Below, piece by piece: positions 34,454 through 43,813 of a stretch of DNA of 64,000 nt. Source of the DNA: Allomuricauda sp. F6463D (GTDB taxonomy: Bacteria > Bacteroidota > Bacteroidia > Flavobacteriales > Flavobacteriaceae). Positions within the stretch are counted from its first letter, which is position 1. The number at the start of each line of letters is the position of its first letter. The position numbers were made by a program, and so were the translations under genes. Below the pieces are notes generated by a model. It saw only the letters and a program-made list of their open reading frames with translations. It did not search any database and had not been told where the DNA came from. Location: assembly GCF_023015965.1 (NCBI RefSeq), contig NZ_JALKAN010000002.1, positions 558,001 to 622,000 of the forward strand, read 5' to 3'.

Positions 34454-36322
34454 TTATCGACCTAAATACACCAACAGAACGCTTATATCTGCCGGAGAAA
34501 CCCCGCTTATTCTTGACGCTTGAGATATTGTAACAGGCTGAATTGATTTTAATTTTTCTCGAGCTTCATAAGATAAGGACTTAAGCTTGGAATAGTCAAA
34601 TCCATCCGGAATACGAACATTCTCCAAACGCTGTAATTTATCAGCGTTTGTTTTTTCCTTTGCTATATAGCCCGAATACTTAACTTGAATTTCCGCTTGT
34701 TCCAAAACCTCAGAATCCAACTCGTTCTCTTGTACAAATTCAGAAACCGAGCTTAATTGTAGCATATGGTCCATAGTAACTTTTGGTCTAGAAAAAACTT
34801 TAAATAGCTTATCGGATTGTTTAACCAACGACGAGTTCAACGACTCTAAAATGGGGTTGATTTCTTGGGTGCTAAAGCTGGTCTTCTTGAAAAAATCCAC
34901 AAACTTTTTAGATTTCCCCATCTTTTCTTCCATACGTCTTAAACGATCTTCTTTGGCCAAACCAATTTCATATCCCTTAGGAGTTAGCCTCAAATCTGCA
35001 TTATCCTGACGTAATAATGTTCTATATTCTGCTCTAGAAGTAAACATTCGATAGGGCTCTTCGGTACCTTTTGTAATCAAATCATCAATCAAAACGCCTA
35101 TGTATGCTTCATCCCTTTTTAAAATAAAGGCATCCTCATCATTGATTTTCAAATGGGCATTTATTCCTGCCATCAAACCTTGCGAAGCCGCTTCTTCGTA
35201 CCCTGTGGTTCCGTTAATTTGACCAGCAAAATAAAGATTCTTGACCAACTTGGTTTCTAGGGTATGTTTTAGTTGTGTGGGCGGAAAATAATCATATTCA
35301 ATGGCATATCCCGGCCTAAAGAACTTCACTTTTTCAAACCCTTTCACAGATTTTAAAGCTTTATATTGAACATCTTCTGGTAAAGAAGTTGAGAACCCGT
35401 TCACATACACCTCCACAGTATTCCAACCTTCAGGTTCTACAAATATTTGGTGAGAATCCTTATCCGCAAATCGATTGATCTTGTCTTCGATAGATGGACA
35501 ATATCGAGGCCCAATACTTTGTATTCTGCCATTAAACATAGGAGAGCGCTCAAACCCTTCCTTAAGTAAATCATGTACTAATTTACTTGTATGGGTCATA
35601 TAACAATCCCTTTGCGTTTGTAAGATTTGAGTGTTTGAATATGAGAATTTCTCAGGAGACTCATCTCCTGGTTGTACAATCATTTTTGTATAATCCAAAG
35701 AGCGACCATCAACTCGTGGCGGGGTTCCTGTCTTCATTCGACCGCTATCGAAACCCATATCCACCAATTGCTCGGTGATTCCAGTTGCAGCCTTTTCTCC
35801 AGCTCTTCCACCCCCTAATTGTTTTTCGCCAATATGAATTAGCCCATTCAAAAAGGTTCCATTAGTAAGAACTACAGATTTGGCCCGAATCTCTAAACCA
35901 AGACTGGTTTTTACACCAACTACTTTATCGCCTTCAATTAATAAACCACTAACCATTTCTTGATAAAAGTCAGCATTTGGAGTGTTCTCCAAAGCCATCC
36001 TCCATTCTTCGGCGAAACGCATTCTATCGTTCTGTGCCCTTGGACTCCACATTGCAGGTCCCTTGGATTTGTTTAGCATCTTAAATTGGATAGCCGATTT
36101 ATCTGTGACTATCCCGCTATAACCTCCCAAAGCATCTATCTCTCTAACAATTTGCCCTTTTGCAATACCTCCCATAGCAGGGTTACAGGACATTTGACCA
36201 ATAGTTTGGAGGTTCATTGTAACCAACAACGTACTTGAACCCATATTGGCGGCGGCGGCGGTTGCCTCCGCGCCAGCATGGCCTCCACCTACAACAACTA
36301 CATCATATTCCTTTTCAAACAT
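34454..36322 (-). CDS. mnmG: tRNA uridine-5-carboxymethylaminomethyl modification enzyme MnmG (GidA)
   Basis: 622-aa FAD-dependent enzyme that, with MnmE, forms cmnm5U34 in tRNA anticodons. The dinucleotide-binding motif VVVGGGHAGAEA is at the N-terminus; CNPAMGGIAKGQIVREIDAL, the family's GxxDxxS-like active region, follows; YCPSIEDKINRF and the FAGQINGTTGYEEAA segment are intact. Full family length. It starts 2 bp after ybeY and is bracketed by two parS palindromes. Confidence 0.97.
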   Translation of the reverse strand: MFEKEYDVVVVGGGHAGAEATAAAANMGSSTLLVTMNLQTIGQMSCNPAMGGIAKGQIVREIDALGGYSGIVTDKSAIQFKMLNKSKGPAMWSPRAQNDRMRFAEEWRMALENTPNADFYQEMVSGLLIEGDKVVGVKTSLGLEIRAKSVVLTNGTFLNGLIHIGEKQLGGGRAGEKAATGITEQLVDMGFDSGRMKTGTPPRVDGRSLDYTKMIVQPGDESPEKFSYSNTQILQTQRDCYMTHTSKLVHDLLKEGFERSPMFNGRIQSIGPRYCPSIEDKINRFADKDSHQIFVEPEGWNTVEVYVNGFSTSLPEDVQYKALKSVKGFEKVKFFRPGYAIEYDYFPPTQLKHTLETKLVKNLYFAGQINGTTGYEEAASQGLMAGINAHLKINDEDAFILKRDEAYIGVLIDDLITKGTEEPYRMFTSRAEYRTLLRQDNADLRLTPKGYEIGLAKEDRLRRMEEKMGKSKKFVDFFKKTSFSTQEINPILESLNSSLVKQSDKLFKVFSRPKVTMDHMLQLSSVSEFVQENELDSEVLEQAEIQVKYSGYIAKEKTNADKLQRLENVRIPDGFDYSKLKSLSYEAREKLKSIQPVTISQASRISGVSPADISVLLVYLGR

Positions 36323-36324
36323 AA

Positions 36325-36744
36325 CTACTGTTCCACGTGGAACATTTTAATTTTTTCATCTTCCTTTCCTCTCATAATAGCTTTTTCCTCATTGGATTTG
36401 TCGTTATAATCAACTAAATGAAGAATGCCATGACTCATTACCCTGCGTAGCTCATTTATAAATGCTACGTTAAACTTTTCTGCGTTATCCCTAACTCTTT
36501 CCGTTGAAATAAAAATATCCCCTGAGACTGTCTTGCCGTCTCTATAATCAAATGTTATAATATCTGTAAAAGTGTTGTGATTTAGATATTCTTCATTGAG
36601 TTTTAAAAGATAAGCATCATTGCAAAAAATATAGTCAATTTGGCCAGTGATAAAACCCTCAGAGCATATTATCCTATCTATCCAATTGGCGTACTTGGTT
36701 ATATCCTGTAATACGAACGCATTTTTAAAATGAAACTCAATCAT
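36325..36744 (-). CDS. ybeY: Endoribonuclease YbeY (rRNA maturation factor)
   Basis: 139-aa UPF0054 metalloprotein involved in 16S rRNA 3' processing and ribosome quality control. The zinc-site motif reads SHGILHLVDYND: His105 and His109 are conserved, while the usual third His is Asp115, a substitution I recall as normal in Bacteroidota. The last six residues MFHVEQ are encoded by a parS palindrome. Its ATG overlaps the DUF4175 stop by 8 bp and mnmG follows 2 bp later, so DUF4175-ybeY-mnmG look like one operon. Confidence 0.93.
   Translation of the reverse strand: MIEFHFKNAFVLQDITKYANWIDRIICSEGFITGQIDYIFCNDAYLLKLNEEYLNHNTFTDIITFDYRDGKTVSGDIFISTERVRDNAEKFNVAFINELRRVMSHGILHLVDYNDKSNEEKAIMRGKEDEKIKMFHVEQ
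36329..36344. promoter_or_regulatory. parS: parS-type centromere site (ParB binding), copy 2, inside the ybeY 3' end
   Basis: TGTTCCACGTGGAACA, identical to the first copy 1,901 bp away. It is coding: on the minus strand it supplies codons for FHVEQ of YbeY and lies 7 bp before the mnmG ATG. Two exact copies of a 16-bp palindrome flanking one gene are far beyond chance. Confidence 0.87.
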
Positions 36745-39700
36745 TATTGAAATAACTCTTTACCTTTTTCTCAAAATTTTGCCGCAAAGGTAAAGCTTGT
36801 CTATTTAATATTTCAATGTCGTTCTGGTATTCCCGTAGTAACTCTGGTTTAGTGGTAACAGGGTTCTTAAAACGATCCAAATTGGTCTGACTTTCCCTTT
36901 TATTGTCCTCTCCTTGTTCCATAGCAGCATTTTCAAGTTTTAACAATTGATGCTGAATCACGTTCGCTTTACTACGTGTTCTTTCGGTAATTCCATTTTC
37001 TAGCAAATCATTTTCAAAATTCTCCATTTGCTGGATTAACTTCTTGGCCAGATTTTTATCCGATTCCCGCATCATATCCTCCAACTGTTTTTCCAGGTTC
37101 TCTCTTAAAAATTGTTGTTCCTTATATATTTCATAAACCTCTTCAAGACTCATTTCTCCGAGCCCATTTGAACTAGAATTGCCTCCTTTTCCCTCTTGAG
37201 AGTTATTTTGCCCATTGTCACTTTGGCCTTCTCCTCCGCCCTCTCCTTTTTCACCATCCCCCTTAGTGCCTTTAGATCCTTGCTGTTGGTCGCCTTGATC
37301 TTCACCAGCTTCCTTTCTTTTACCCTTCGATTGCTGACCACTTTCGCCCGAACCACCCATTTTTTCTTGAATATTCTGTTGTCCTTTGATAATATCCGGA
37401 AGTTGAAAGTCCTGACCTTCTCCACCACCTTGACCGGGGTTCATGTTTTGTTGCATATTATCCAAAACATTTGCGAGAAAGTCTGCAAGTGCATTAGTGG
37501 CATTAATAACATACTGTTGGTATGATGCGCCTTGGTACATCTGATTTTCAGCAATACTTTCCAAAGATTTATCTATATTATAATAAACCTCGGATATCTG
37601 CTCATTAACAAACTCAGACAATTCAACCTTTCGTAGCGAAAGAGCAAAAAGACTATCATCTACGTGTTCGAACAATCGTTTAAGGTTCTGTTGATCCTTT
37701 ACGGTTCTGGAAAATTGAGAAATATCTCCATCGTTGGTTTGAAGATTATCAAAAAGGCTTTCCTGCTTAAAAGAAAAAGTAATAAGATTATCCAAGATTT
37801 GACGTAACATTTCAGCATCTTCAGCCTCAGACTCACTGCCACCCATAGCGCCCGATTTCATAGAATCGCTCATTTCTTGCATCTTTTGTGCAGCTGACTT
37901 TTGCTTTTTGGAGGCACCTTCCTTGGTCTTTTTATGTTCTTGAGAATCTGAAGAACCATCCAAATGCTGATGTTTTTGTAACTCGTCTAACGCATCCTCC
38001 TGATCTTTCTTCACATCTTCTGAATTAGTATCATCGATATTGAAATCAAGGGGCTTTTGCAGGGCTTCATTATCCCTTTGAAGTTCTCGCAATTCTTCAG
38101 CAACTTTATTGAACTCTGAATTCAGCGTATTCTGTTCCTCAGTACTTTCTTTTGAAATTTCAGAGTCTGACAAATTATCTTGTTTATTAGCCAATTCCTC
38201 AAGGTCTTTTGAAATCTGGGATGCTTTTTCTGTAACGTAGTATCGTTTTGTCAACTCTAATATCTGTTCAAGATTTCGGGTGTTCTTACCTTGGTTTTTA
38301 CCCAATTCCTCCAACCGTTTTTGAAGATCTTCCTTATCAATTTTGTCTGCTATCTTGTCAAGCTCCTCTAACAATTTAGCGTTCTTTTTCGCTTCAGCCT
38401 CTTGCCGCTCCAAACGTTCTTGGAGCATCCGCTTCATTTCCGAATTCTCTGAAGTTTTCTCTATACTTTCATTCAACTGCCGACTAAACTTTTCCATCAG
38501 CTCATCCTGTTGTTTCTGTTGTTGTAAAAAGTTCCGTATTTGATTTCGATCCTCAAAACTTAAGGTCTTTTCCTCCCTTTGGATGTTGTTTATATCAGTA
38601 AGCTTATCTTCTTGCTGTTTTAATTTCTTTAGGGTCTCACCCATTTGGTTCAATGTTGAGTTTTGATACTCTAACTCCTTGTTTTTCAACTCCTTATCAT
38701 CATAAAACACTGCGTCAAATACTCGGCTTTTTGTTACCTTACCACCTCTAACACCATCATTATCAACCACTTCGAAATACAATTTGTATCGTTTACCTGG
38801 TTGCAGAGTTAAACCACTTGGAAATGTGTAGTAAAACTGAGAAACATTTGTACTAGGTGACTCTAATAATACTTTTTGACTGTTGTTAATATCATCTATA
38901 GGATAATAAACCAACCTGATTTCACTTATACCATGGTCATCCCCAGCTTGTCCGGCATAATAAGACTGGTTAGGGTTCAATGAATCCAATACTTGATCAA
39001 CTTGAACAGTGGCCATTTCATCCTTTACAACCCTCAACCCATAAGCCAATCTTTCAAAGTCAGACACCTTCTCATTTGAAGTGCTAAGTTCATAGTCGAA
39101 ATTATCATATACAACTTTAGAATCAGAAAATAGGTTGCCTTCCTTTTTTAGATAAACCATGGTATCACGAGCAATCATTTTAATAGTATCCACATGATCT
39201 CCACGAATGCCCCATGTTACAGTAGTTCCTTCCGGGATCTCGGTATTACCTGTCCCAGAAACCACCTCTGGTTCCATATTTAGGTATCTTGGATACTCTA
39301 ATTCCATACTAAAATCAACCACTGTGGGCGTTCTATAGCTTCGTATTAAATATTGTTTGGAGGACCAACCATTGGCCGTGAAGTAAATAGTATTTTCCGG
39401 AACTGGTGCTTCAAAGGTATATTCATAGAAGTCTTGTCCACGCTGCATCAACAATTCCTCGCCATTAACGACAATAGTTACATTATCCGGTCGAACTTCA
39501 CCAACCGTACCAACCCTAACAGTTAACGACTGATTATCCAACACTTCCAAACTAGTGTTCATCAACTCGAACCTAAATGGTGCTGGCTTTTCGTATGCCA
39601 TATCATAATGCATTACACGTTGATGTGAGTTGAAAAAAGAAACGATATCTCCAGTAAACCAAATAATACCAAACAAGGCCACAGGTATAATAAAATACTT

Positions 39701-40159
39701 TGCGTATCTATAGCTATCCTTAAAATTAACAGCCTCAGTGAACGGAACGGTACCTAAACTAGAAGCACGCTGTTTAATACTGGCTAGTAAAAGATCGGAT
39801 TTTTGTTGATTTTCAGATAATTCAAGTAGATTGAACAATTTATCATCAATATCAGGAAAATGTTTCCCAATCAACTGTGACGCCCTCTTCTTGTCAATTC
39901 CGTCCCTAATTTTGAACAGGTACATCAACGGAACTATAATATAATTATATAACAGAAAAAGCTCCACTACTATAAACAAGAGAAAAAGTGTAAGCCTCCA
40001 AGACTCATTGAGCCACAAGACATATTCAAAATATGTTATGGTCATCCAAAAAAGACTGCCCAGAGTAAGAAACAGGAACACTCCCCTTATCAGTTGTTTC
40101 GTATAAAACTTCCTGATAAATTGTTCGAGCTTTGATATTATTAACTGGTATGGATCCAA
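36737..40159 (-). CDS. DUF4175 family giant membrane protein
   Basis: 1140-aa Bacteroidota-specific protein of unknown function. Two N-terminal membrane helix regions (LIRGVFLFLTLGSLFWMTI, LFLLFIVVELFLLYNYI) and a third near residue 155 are followed by a large beta-rich extracytoplasmic part, then long coiled coils (KLKQQEDKLTDINNIQREE). Near residues 910-1000 there is a Gly/Gln/Ser-rich low-complexity segment, then a conserved helical end. No ATG suits the N-terminus; the TTG at 40159 gives the family start MDPYQLIISKLEQFIRKF. First gene of the ybeY-mnmG operon. Confidence 0.85.
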   Translation of the reverse strand: MDPYQLIISKLEQFIRKFYTKQLIRGVFLFLTLGSLFWMTITYFEYVLWLNESWRLTLFLLFIVVELFLLYNYIIVPLMYLFKIRDGIDKKRASQLIGKHFPDIDDKLFNLLELSENQQKSDLLLASIKQRASSLGTVPFTEAVNFKDSYRYAKYFIIPVALFGIIWFTGDIVSFFNSHQRVMHYDMAYEKPAPFRFELMNTSLEVLDNQSLTVRVGTVGEVRPDNVTIVVNGEELLMQRGQDFYEYTFEAPVPENTIYFTANGWSSKQYLIRSYRTPTVVDFSMELEYPRYLNMEPEVVSGTGNTEIPEGTTVTWGIRGDHVDTIKMIARDTMVYLKKEGNLFSDSKVVYDNFDYELSTSNEKVSDFERLAYGLRVVKDEMATVQVDQVLDSLNPNQSYYAGQAGDDHGISEIRLVYYPIDDINNSQKVLLESPSTNVSQFYYTFPSGLTLQPGKRYKLYFEVVDNDGVRGGKVTKSRVFDAVFYDDKELKNKELEYQNSTLNQMGETLKKLKQQEDKLTDINNIQREEKTLSFEDRNQIRNFLQQQKQQDELMEKFSRQLNESIEKTSENSEMKRMLQERLERQEAEAKKNAKLLEELDKIADKIDKEDLQKRLEELGKNQGKNTRNLEQILELTKRYYVTEKASQISKDLEELANKQDNLSDSEISKESTEEQNTLNSEFNKVAEELRELQRDNEALQKPLDFNIDDTNSEDVKKDQEDALDELQKHQHLDGSSDSQEHKKTKEGASKKQKSAAQKMQEMSDSMKSGAMGGSESEAEDAEMLRQILDNLITFSFKQESLFDNLQTNDGDISQFSRTVKDQQNLKRLFEHVDDSLFALSLRKVELSEFVNEQISEVYYNIDKSLESIAENQMYQGASYQQYVINATNALADFLANVLDNMQQNMNPGQGGGEGQDFQLPDIIKGQQNIQEKMGGSGESGQQSKGKRKEAGEDQGDQQQGSKGTKGDGEKGEGGGEGQSDNGQNNSQEGKGGNSSSNGLGEMSLEEVYEIYKEQQFLRENLEKQLEDMMRESDKNLAKKLIQQMENFENDLLENGITERTRSKANVIQHQLLKLENAAMEQGEDNKRESQTNLDRFKNPVTTKPELLREYQNDIEILNRQALPLRQNFEKKVKSYFNND

Positions 40160-40296
40160 AATAACATATTAGTATCACCAATTTACCTGATCCATAGTAA
40201 TTCAAAAGAAAAATTTTGTTAAACATTCAGTCAAGGGCACTACCGAAACATAAAAAAGACAAGCCAGAAACCCTTTCCAGTTCATTGGTAGCAATG

Positions 40297-40304
40297 TATC
40301 TTTG
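40297..40304 (+). promoter_or_regulatory. Candidate -7 promoter element for gltX
   Basis: TATCTTTG, an exact TAnnTTTG match, 18 nt before the gltX ATG at 40323. The in-frame TTG at 40302 lies inside the box and is therefore not the start. Confidence 0.55.
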
Positions 40305-40322
40305 CCAAAAACAAAGCTTATT

Positions 40323-41819
40323 ATGAGCCAAAAAGTACGTGTTCGATTTGCGCCGAGCCCAACGGGACCGTTACATATAGGGGGGCTTCGTACCGCTCTT
40401 TTCAATTATTTATTTGCCAAGAAAAATGGTGGTGATTTTATACTTCGTATTGAAGATACAGATCAGAACCGTTTTGTTGATGGAGCAGAACAATATATAA
40501 TAGAAGCCTTGAACTGGTGCGGAATATCCTTTGATGAAGGACCCGACAAGGAAGGCGCTGTAGGCTCATATAGGCAAAGCGAACGCAAAGACCTTTACAA
40601 GAACTATGCTCTTGAGCTTATTGAGAAGGGCAAGGCTTATTATGCTTTTGACACCGCTGAAACACTAGATTATCATAGAAAGGACCACGAATCCAAAGGG
40701 AAGACCTTTATATATAACTGGCACAATCGTTTAAAATTGACCAACTCCCTATCACTATCCAAAAAACAGGTAGCGGATAAATTGAATGCCGGCGAACCCT
40801 ATGTTATCAGATTTAAATCCCCTGAGAATGAAGAAATTCATTTAAATGACATTATACGTGGACAAATATCAATTGATAGCAGTACTTTGGATGATAAAGT
40901 TCTCTTTAAAAGCGATGGCATGCCAACCTATCATTTGGCCAATATTGTAGATGACCATTTGATGAAAATTACGCATGTTATCCGTGGTGAAGAATGGTTA
41001 CCCTCACTGGCACTACACAATCTACTGTACAATGCTTTCGGTTGGGACACACCTGAATTTGCACACCTGCCGTTGATAATGAAACCTGTTGGTAAAGGAA
41101 AATTGAGCAAGCGGGATGGTGAAAAAGGAGGCTTCCCTGTTTTTCCATTGACTTGGAACCAATCAGAAGGCTATCGCGAAGCAGGATTTTTCCCTGAGGC
41201 AGTAGTTAACTTTTTAGCCTTACTAGGGTGGAATCCAGGGACCGAACAGGAAATCTTTAGCCTAGAAGAATTGGTAAATACTTTTAGCTTAGAACGTGTA
41301 AACAAGTCAGGTGCCCGCTTTGACCCAGAAAAGAACAATTGGTATAATCAACAATGGTTACAGAAAAAATCTAATGATGATTTAGCCGCCTTGTTCGCTT
41401 CCGATTTAGAAAAAAGAAACATATCATCAACCAAGGAATATACTACCCAAGTTGTATCATTAATAAAAGAACGCGCAACATTCGCAAAGGATTTTTGGGA
41501 ATTGGGAGATTATTTCTTTCAAGCACCCCAGTCCTACAACGAGAAAGCCGTAAAAAAACAATGGAAAGAAGGCACGCCAAAAATAATGGCAGCTATTGTT
41601 GAGGTTTTGCAAAATATCACTGATTTTGATTCTCCAATAATAGAAGAAGCCGTTAAAGGGTGGATTGCAGAACAAGAGCTTTCTTTCGGAAAAGTTATGC
41701 CGCCGTTGCGTTTGGTTCTCGTTGGTGATATGAAAGGTCCTCATATTTTTGATATTATGCACCTAATCGGTAAAAAAGAAAGTGTAAATCGTATAGAAAC
41801 CGCAATTGCACAGCTTTAG
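40323..41819 (+). CDS. gltX: Glutamate-tRNA ligase
   Basis: 498-aa class I aminoacyl-tRNA synthetase. HIGH-type motif in APSPTGPLHIGGLRTALF, FILRIEDTDQNRF, EWLPSLALH, and the KMSKS equivalent GKLSKRDG are present. The start MSQKVRVRFAPSPTG matches the family; a longer frame from TTG is rejected on promoter grounds. glnS is also present in this window, so GltX probably charges only tRNA-Glu. Confidence 0.97.
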   Translation: MSQKVRVRFAPSPTGPLHIGGLRTALFNYLFAKKNGGDFILRIEDTDQNRFVDGAEQYIIEALNWCGISFDEGPDKEGAVGSYRQSERKDLYKNYALELIEKGKAYYAFDTAETLDYHRKDHESKGKTFIYNWHNRLKLTNSLSLSKKQVADKLNAGEPYVIRFKSPENEEIHLNDIIRGQISIDSSTLDDKVLFKSDGMPTYHLANIVDDHLMKITHVIRGEEWLPSLALHNLLYNAFGWDTPEFAHLPLIMKPVGKGKLSKRDGEKGGFPVFPLTWNQSEGYREAGFFPEAVVNFLALLGWNPGTEQEIFSLEELVNTFSLERVNKSGARFDPEKNNWYNQQWLQKKSNDDLAALFASDLEKRNISSTKEYTTQVVSLIKERATFAKDFWELGDYFFQAPQSYNEKAVKKQWKEGTPKIMAAIVEVLQNITDFDSPIIEEAVKGWIAEQELSFGKVMPPLRLVLVGDMKGPHIFDIMHLIGKKESVNRIETAIAQL

Positions 41820-41911
41820 AATTGATAGAACTGTAACTTTAATTGACGAATGACTACTAATACTATGTTCAAGTTTCGTAATTTCCATTACTAAAATAAA
41901 ACATAAATACC

Positions 41912-42844
41912 ATGGGCAACTTTTTATTTATACCTATTGCGTTTATAGCGCTGATCATTCTATTTAAGTTTTTCTTCATTGTTAAACAACAAACCGCTGT
42001 TGCCGTTGAGCGATTTGGTCGGTTCCACAGCATCCGAAACTCGGGTCTGCAAATGAAAATTCCAATTGTAGATCGCATAGCGGGTCGTTTAAGTCTAAAA
42101 ATTCAACAGCTAGATGTAATTGTTGAAACGAAAACCTTGGACGATGTATTTGTTAAATTGAAAGTATCCGTTCAATATGTGGTTATTCGTGAAAAAGTCT
42201 ATGAGGCATTTTACCAACTAGAATACCCACATGATCAAATTACTTCTTATGTGTTTGATGTGGTACGTGCAGAAGTTCCGAAAATGAAACTTGATGATGT
42301 CTTCGTAAAAAAAGACGACATCGCTATTGCCGTTAAATCGGAACTGCAAGATGCAATGTTGGATTATGGCTTTGATATTATAAAAACATTGGTTACCGAT
42401 ATTGACCCAGACGGACAGGTTAAGGAGGCCATGAACCGTATAAATGCATCTGAACGTGAAAAAATAGCCGCACAATTTGAAGGTGATGCACAACGTATTC
42501 TTATTGTAGAAAAAGCAAAAGCAGAGGCAGAAAGTAAAAGACTGCAAGGTCAAGGTATTGCAGATCAGCGTAGGGAAATTGCACGTGGTTTAGAAGAATC
42601 CGTTGAAGTGCTCAACAAGGTTGGTATCAACTCGCAAGAAGCCTCCGCCCTTATTGTAGTAACCCAACATTACGATACACTACAGGCCATTGGTGAAGAA
42701 ACAGACACCAACTTAATATTACTGCCGAATTCACCACAAGCAGGTAGCGACATGCTAAACAATATGGTCGCTTCTTTTTCGGCAAGTAACCAAATCGGGG
42801 AAGCCATGAAACGTAAACAAAAAGAAAAAGATTCTAAAGCATAA
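41912..42844 (+). CDS. SPFH domain (stomatin/prohibitin-like) membrane protein
   Basis: 310-aa protein with one N-terminal membrane helix (FLFIPIAFIALIILFKFFFI) and an SPFH domain starting QQTAVAVERFGRFHSIRNSG, continuing through KVSVQYVV and the coiled AEAESKRLQGQGIADQRRE segment. Such proteins form oligomeric rings on membrane microdomains and often modulate proteases. No NfeD partner is adjacent. The strong terminator at 42862-42889 ends it. Confidence 0.9.
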   Translation: MGNFLFIPIAFIALIILFKFFFIVKQQTAVAVERFGRFHSIRNSGLQMKIPIVDRIAGRLSLKIQQLDVIVETKTLDDVFVKLKVSVQYVVIREKVYEAFYQLEYPHDQITSYVFDVVRAEVPKMKLDDVFVKKDDIAIAVKSELQDAMLDYGFDIIKTLVTDIDPDGQVKEAMNRINASEREKIAAQFEGDAQRILIVEKAKAEAESKRLQGQGIADQRREIARGLEESVEVLNKVGINSQEASALIVVTQHYDTLQAIGEETDTNLILLPNSPQAGSDMLNNMVASFSASNQIGEAMKRKQKEKDSKA

Positions 42845-42861
42845 CGAATGCTTATTAAAAT

Positions 42862-42889
42862 AAAAAGGCTCCTTATAAGGAGCCTTTTT
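42862..42889. terminator. Perfect palindromic bidirectional terminator
   Basis: AAAAAGGCTCCT (42862-42873), TATA, AGGAGCCTTTTT (42878-42889). The 12-bp stem with A-run and T-run works in both orientations between the convergent SPFH and DUF6327-like genes. Confidence 0.92.
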
Positions 42890-42917
42890 TATGCTGTTAC
42901 CGTATAAAACCTGAACA

Positions 42918-43133
42918 CTAATCAAATTTTTTAAGCAGTTTTTTTGCTATTAAGGATATAGCAATCTTTTGTAACAAAGGAGCAATACCACCCAGTATAT
43001 TTGTAGGGTATAATTCTGCTTTGGTCTGTTGTATTGCAAGTTTCACCTTCTCTTCATCTATCTCTCTTTGTAGCTTTAAGACTTTGAGGTCTCGATCAAT
43101 ATCTTCAAATGATGTGTATTGTGACTGAATCAT
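42918..43133 (-). CDS. DUF6327-like small protein
   Basis: 71-aa protein beginning [20 protein letters not shown], with a charged helix and a C-terminal amphipathic helix ([14 protein letters not shown]). From memory it resembles DUF6327, found beside holin-X/YtxH genes in flavobacteria. Its ATG overlaps the holin-X-like stop by 4 bp, so it is the third gene of a compact cassette. Function unknown. Confidence 0.72.
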   Translation of the reverse strand: MIQSQYTSFEDIDRDLKVLKLQREIDEEKVKLAIQQTKAELYPTNILGGIAPLLQKIAISLIAKKLLKKFD

Positions 43134-43480
43134 AGTTCATCAAAATAAAATTTAGAAAACTTTTTTAATAATGGTCTTTCGATCAACTTTCTGGCCAAGA
43201 ACAAAACAATAACAATGAGTACGTAAAACCCTCCCACAATTAAAAAGCCCTGGGCGGTACTCTCCAACTCATCTCCAATCCAAAATGCAGCGCTAAACGA
43301 AAGAAACAAAAGAGATAGAAATGTGATTCCATAAATAACAAGCGCTTGGGCTGCCATTGTTACGCCCTTCATCATAGAGCGAAAACTTTGGAGCCTATAA
43401 AAATCCAAGCTGTTCTTCACATAGGACCTAACTCCTTGTTCAACATGATCTATTTGTTCTTTAATCTCCTCGAATGCCAT
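43130..43480 (-). CDS. Phage holin family (holin-X-like) membrane protein
   Basis: 116-aa protein with a charged amphipathic N-terminus ([17 protein letters not shown]) and two membrane helices ([39 protein letters not shown]), matching the Holin-X/PF07332-type family. Despite the name these are host membrane proteins, usually found in stress-induced cassettes, and no phage genes are nearby. It starts 3 bp after the YtxH-like gene. Confidence 0.78.
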   Translation of the reverse strand: MAFEEIKEQIDHVEQGVRSYVKNSLDFYRLQSFRSMMKGVTMAAQALVIYGITFLSLLFLSFSAAFWIGDELESTAQGFLIVGGFYVLIVIVLFLARKLIERPLLKKFSKFYFDEL

Positions 43481-43483
43481 ATT

Positions 43484-43813
43484 TTACTTCTGTAGTTTGG
43501 CGTTCTTAGTTCTTAGGTCTTCCAGCTTTTTTTCAAGTGCAACAAGAATATCATCTGCTTTGTAACTCATACTGGAAAGGGTGTCCTCTAATTTTTCTTC
43601 AAATTCCTCCTTTTTGGCATCAGCAGTTTTGCTAAACTCATCTTTTGCATTGTTCAAACTTTGGGAAATATCATCTTTTGCCTTAACTGCACTTTTTTTG
43701 ATTTTCTTCCTAGTTCTTTTTCCCTTATCGGGAGCATATAAAATTCCAATACCGGCTCCAACAACTGCTCCTGTTAATAATGCGGTTAAAACGTTTCCTG
43801 TGCTATTTGACAT
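43484..43813 (-). CDS. YtxH domain-containing protein
   Basis: 109-aa protein with an N-terminal glycine-rich membrane helix (ALLTGAVVGAGIGILYAPDKG, here GILYAPDKGKRTRKKI) and a long lysine/glutamate-rich helical tail. The L-x-APxxGxxTR motif defines YtxH, a general-stress protein family in Firmicutes and Bacteroidota. First gene of the YtxH/holin-X/DUF6327 cassette. Confidence 0.87.
   Translation of the reverse strand: MSNSTGNVLTALLTGAVVGAGIGILYAPDKGKRTRKKIKKSAVKAKDDISQSLNNAKDEFSKTADAKKEEFEEKLEDTLSSMSYKADDILVALEKKLEDLRTKNAKLQK

Noticed and set aside
34013-36400. Replication origin next to mnmG
   Set aside because: parS sites suggest the origin domain, but no DnaA-box cluster (TTATCCACA type), AT-rich unwinding element or dnaA gene was seen.
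43130-43480. Prophage remnant suggested by the holin-like protein
   Set aside because: No phage structural, lysis, integrase or attachment features nearby; this holin-X family is common in host stress cassettes.
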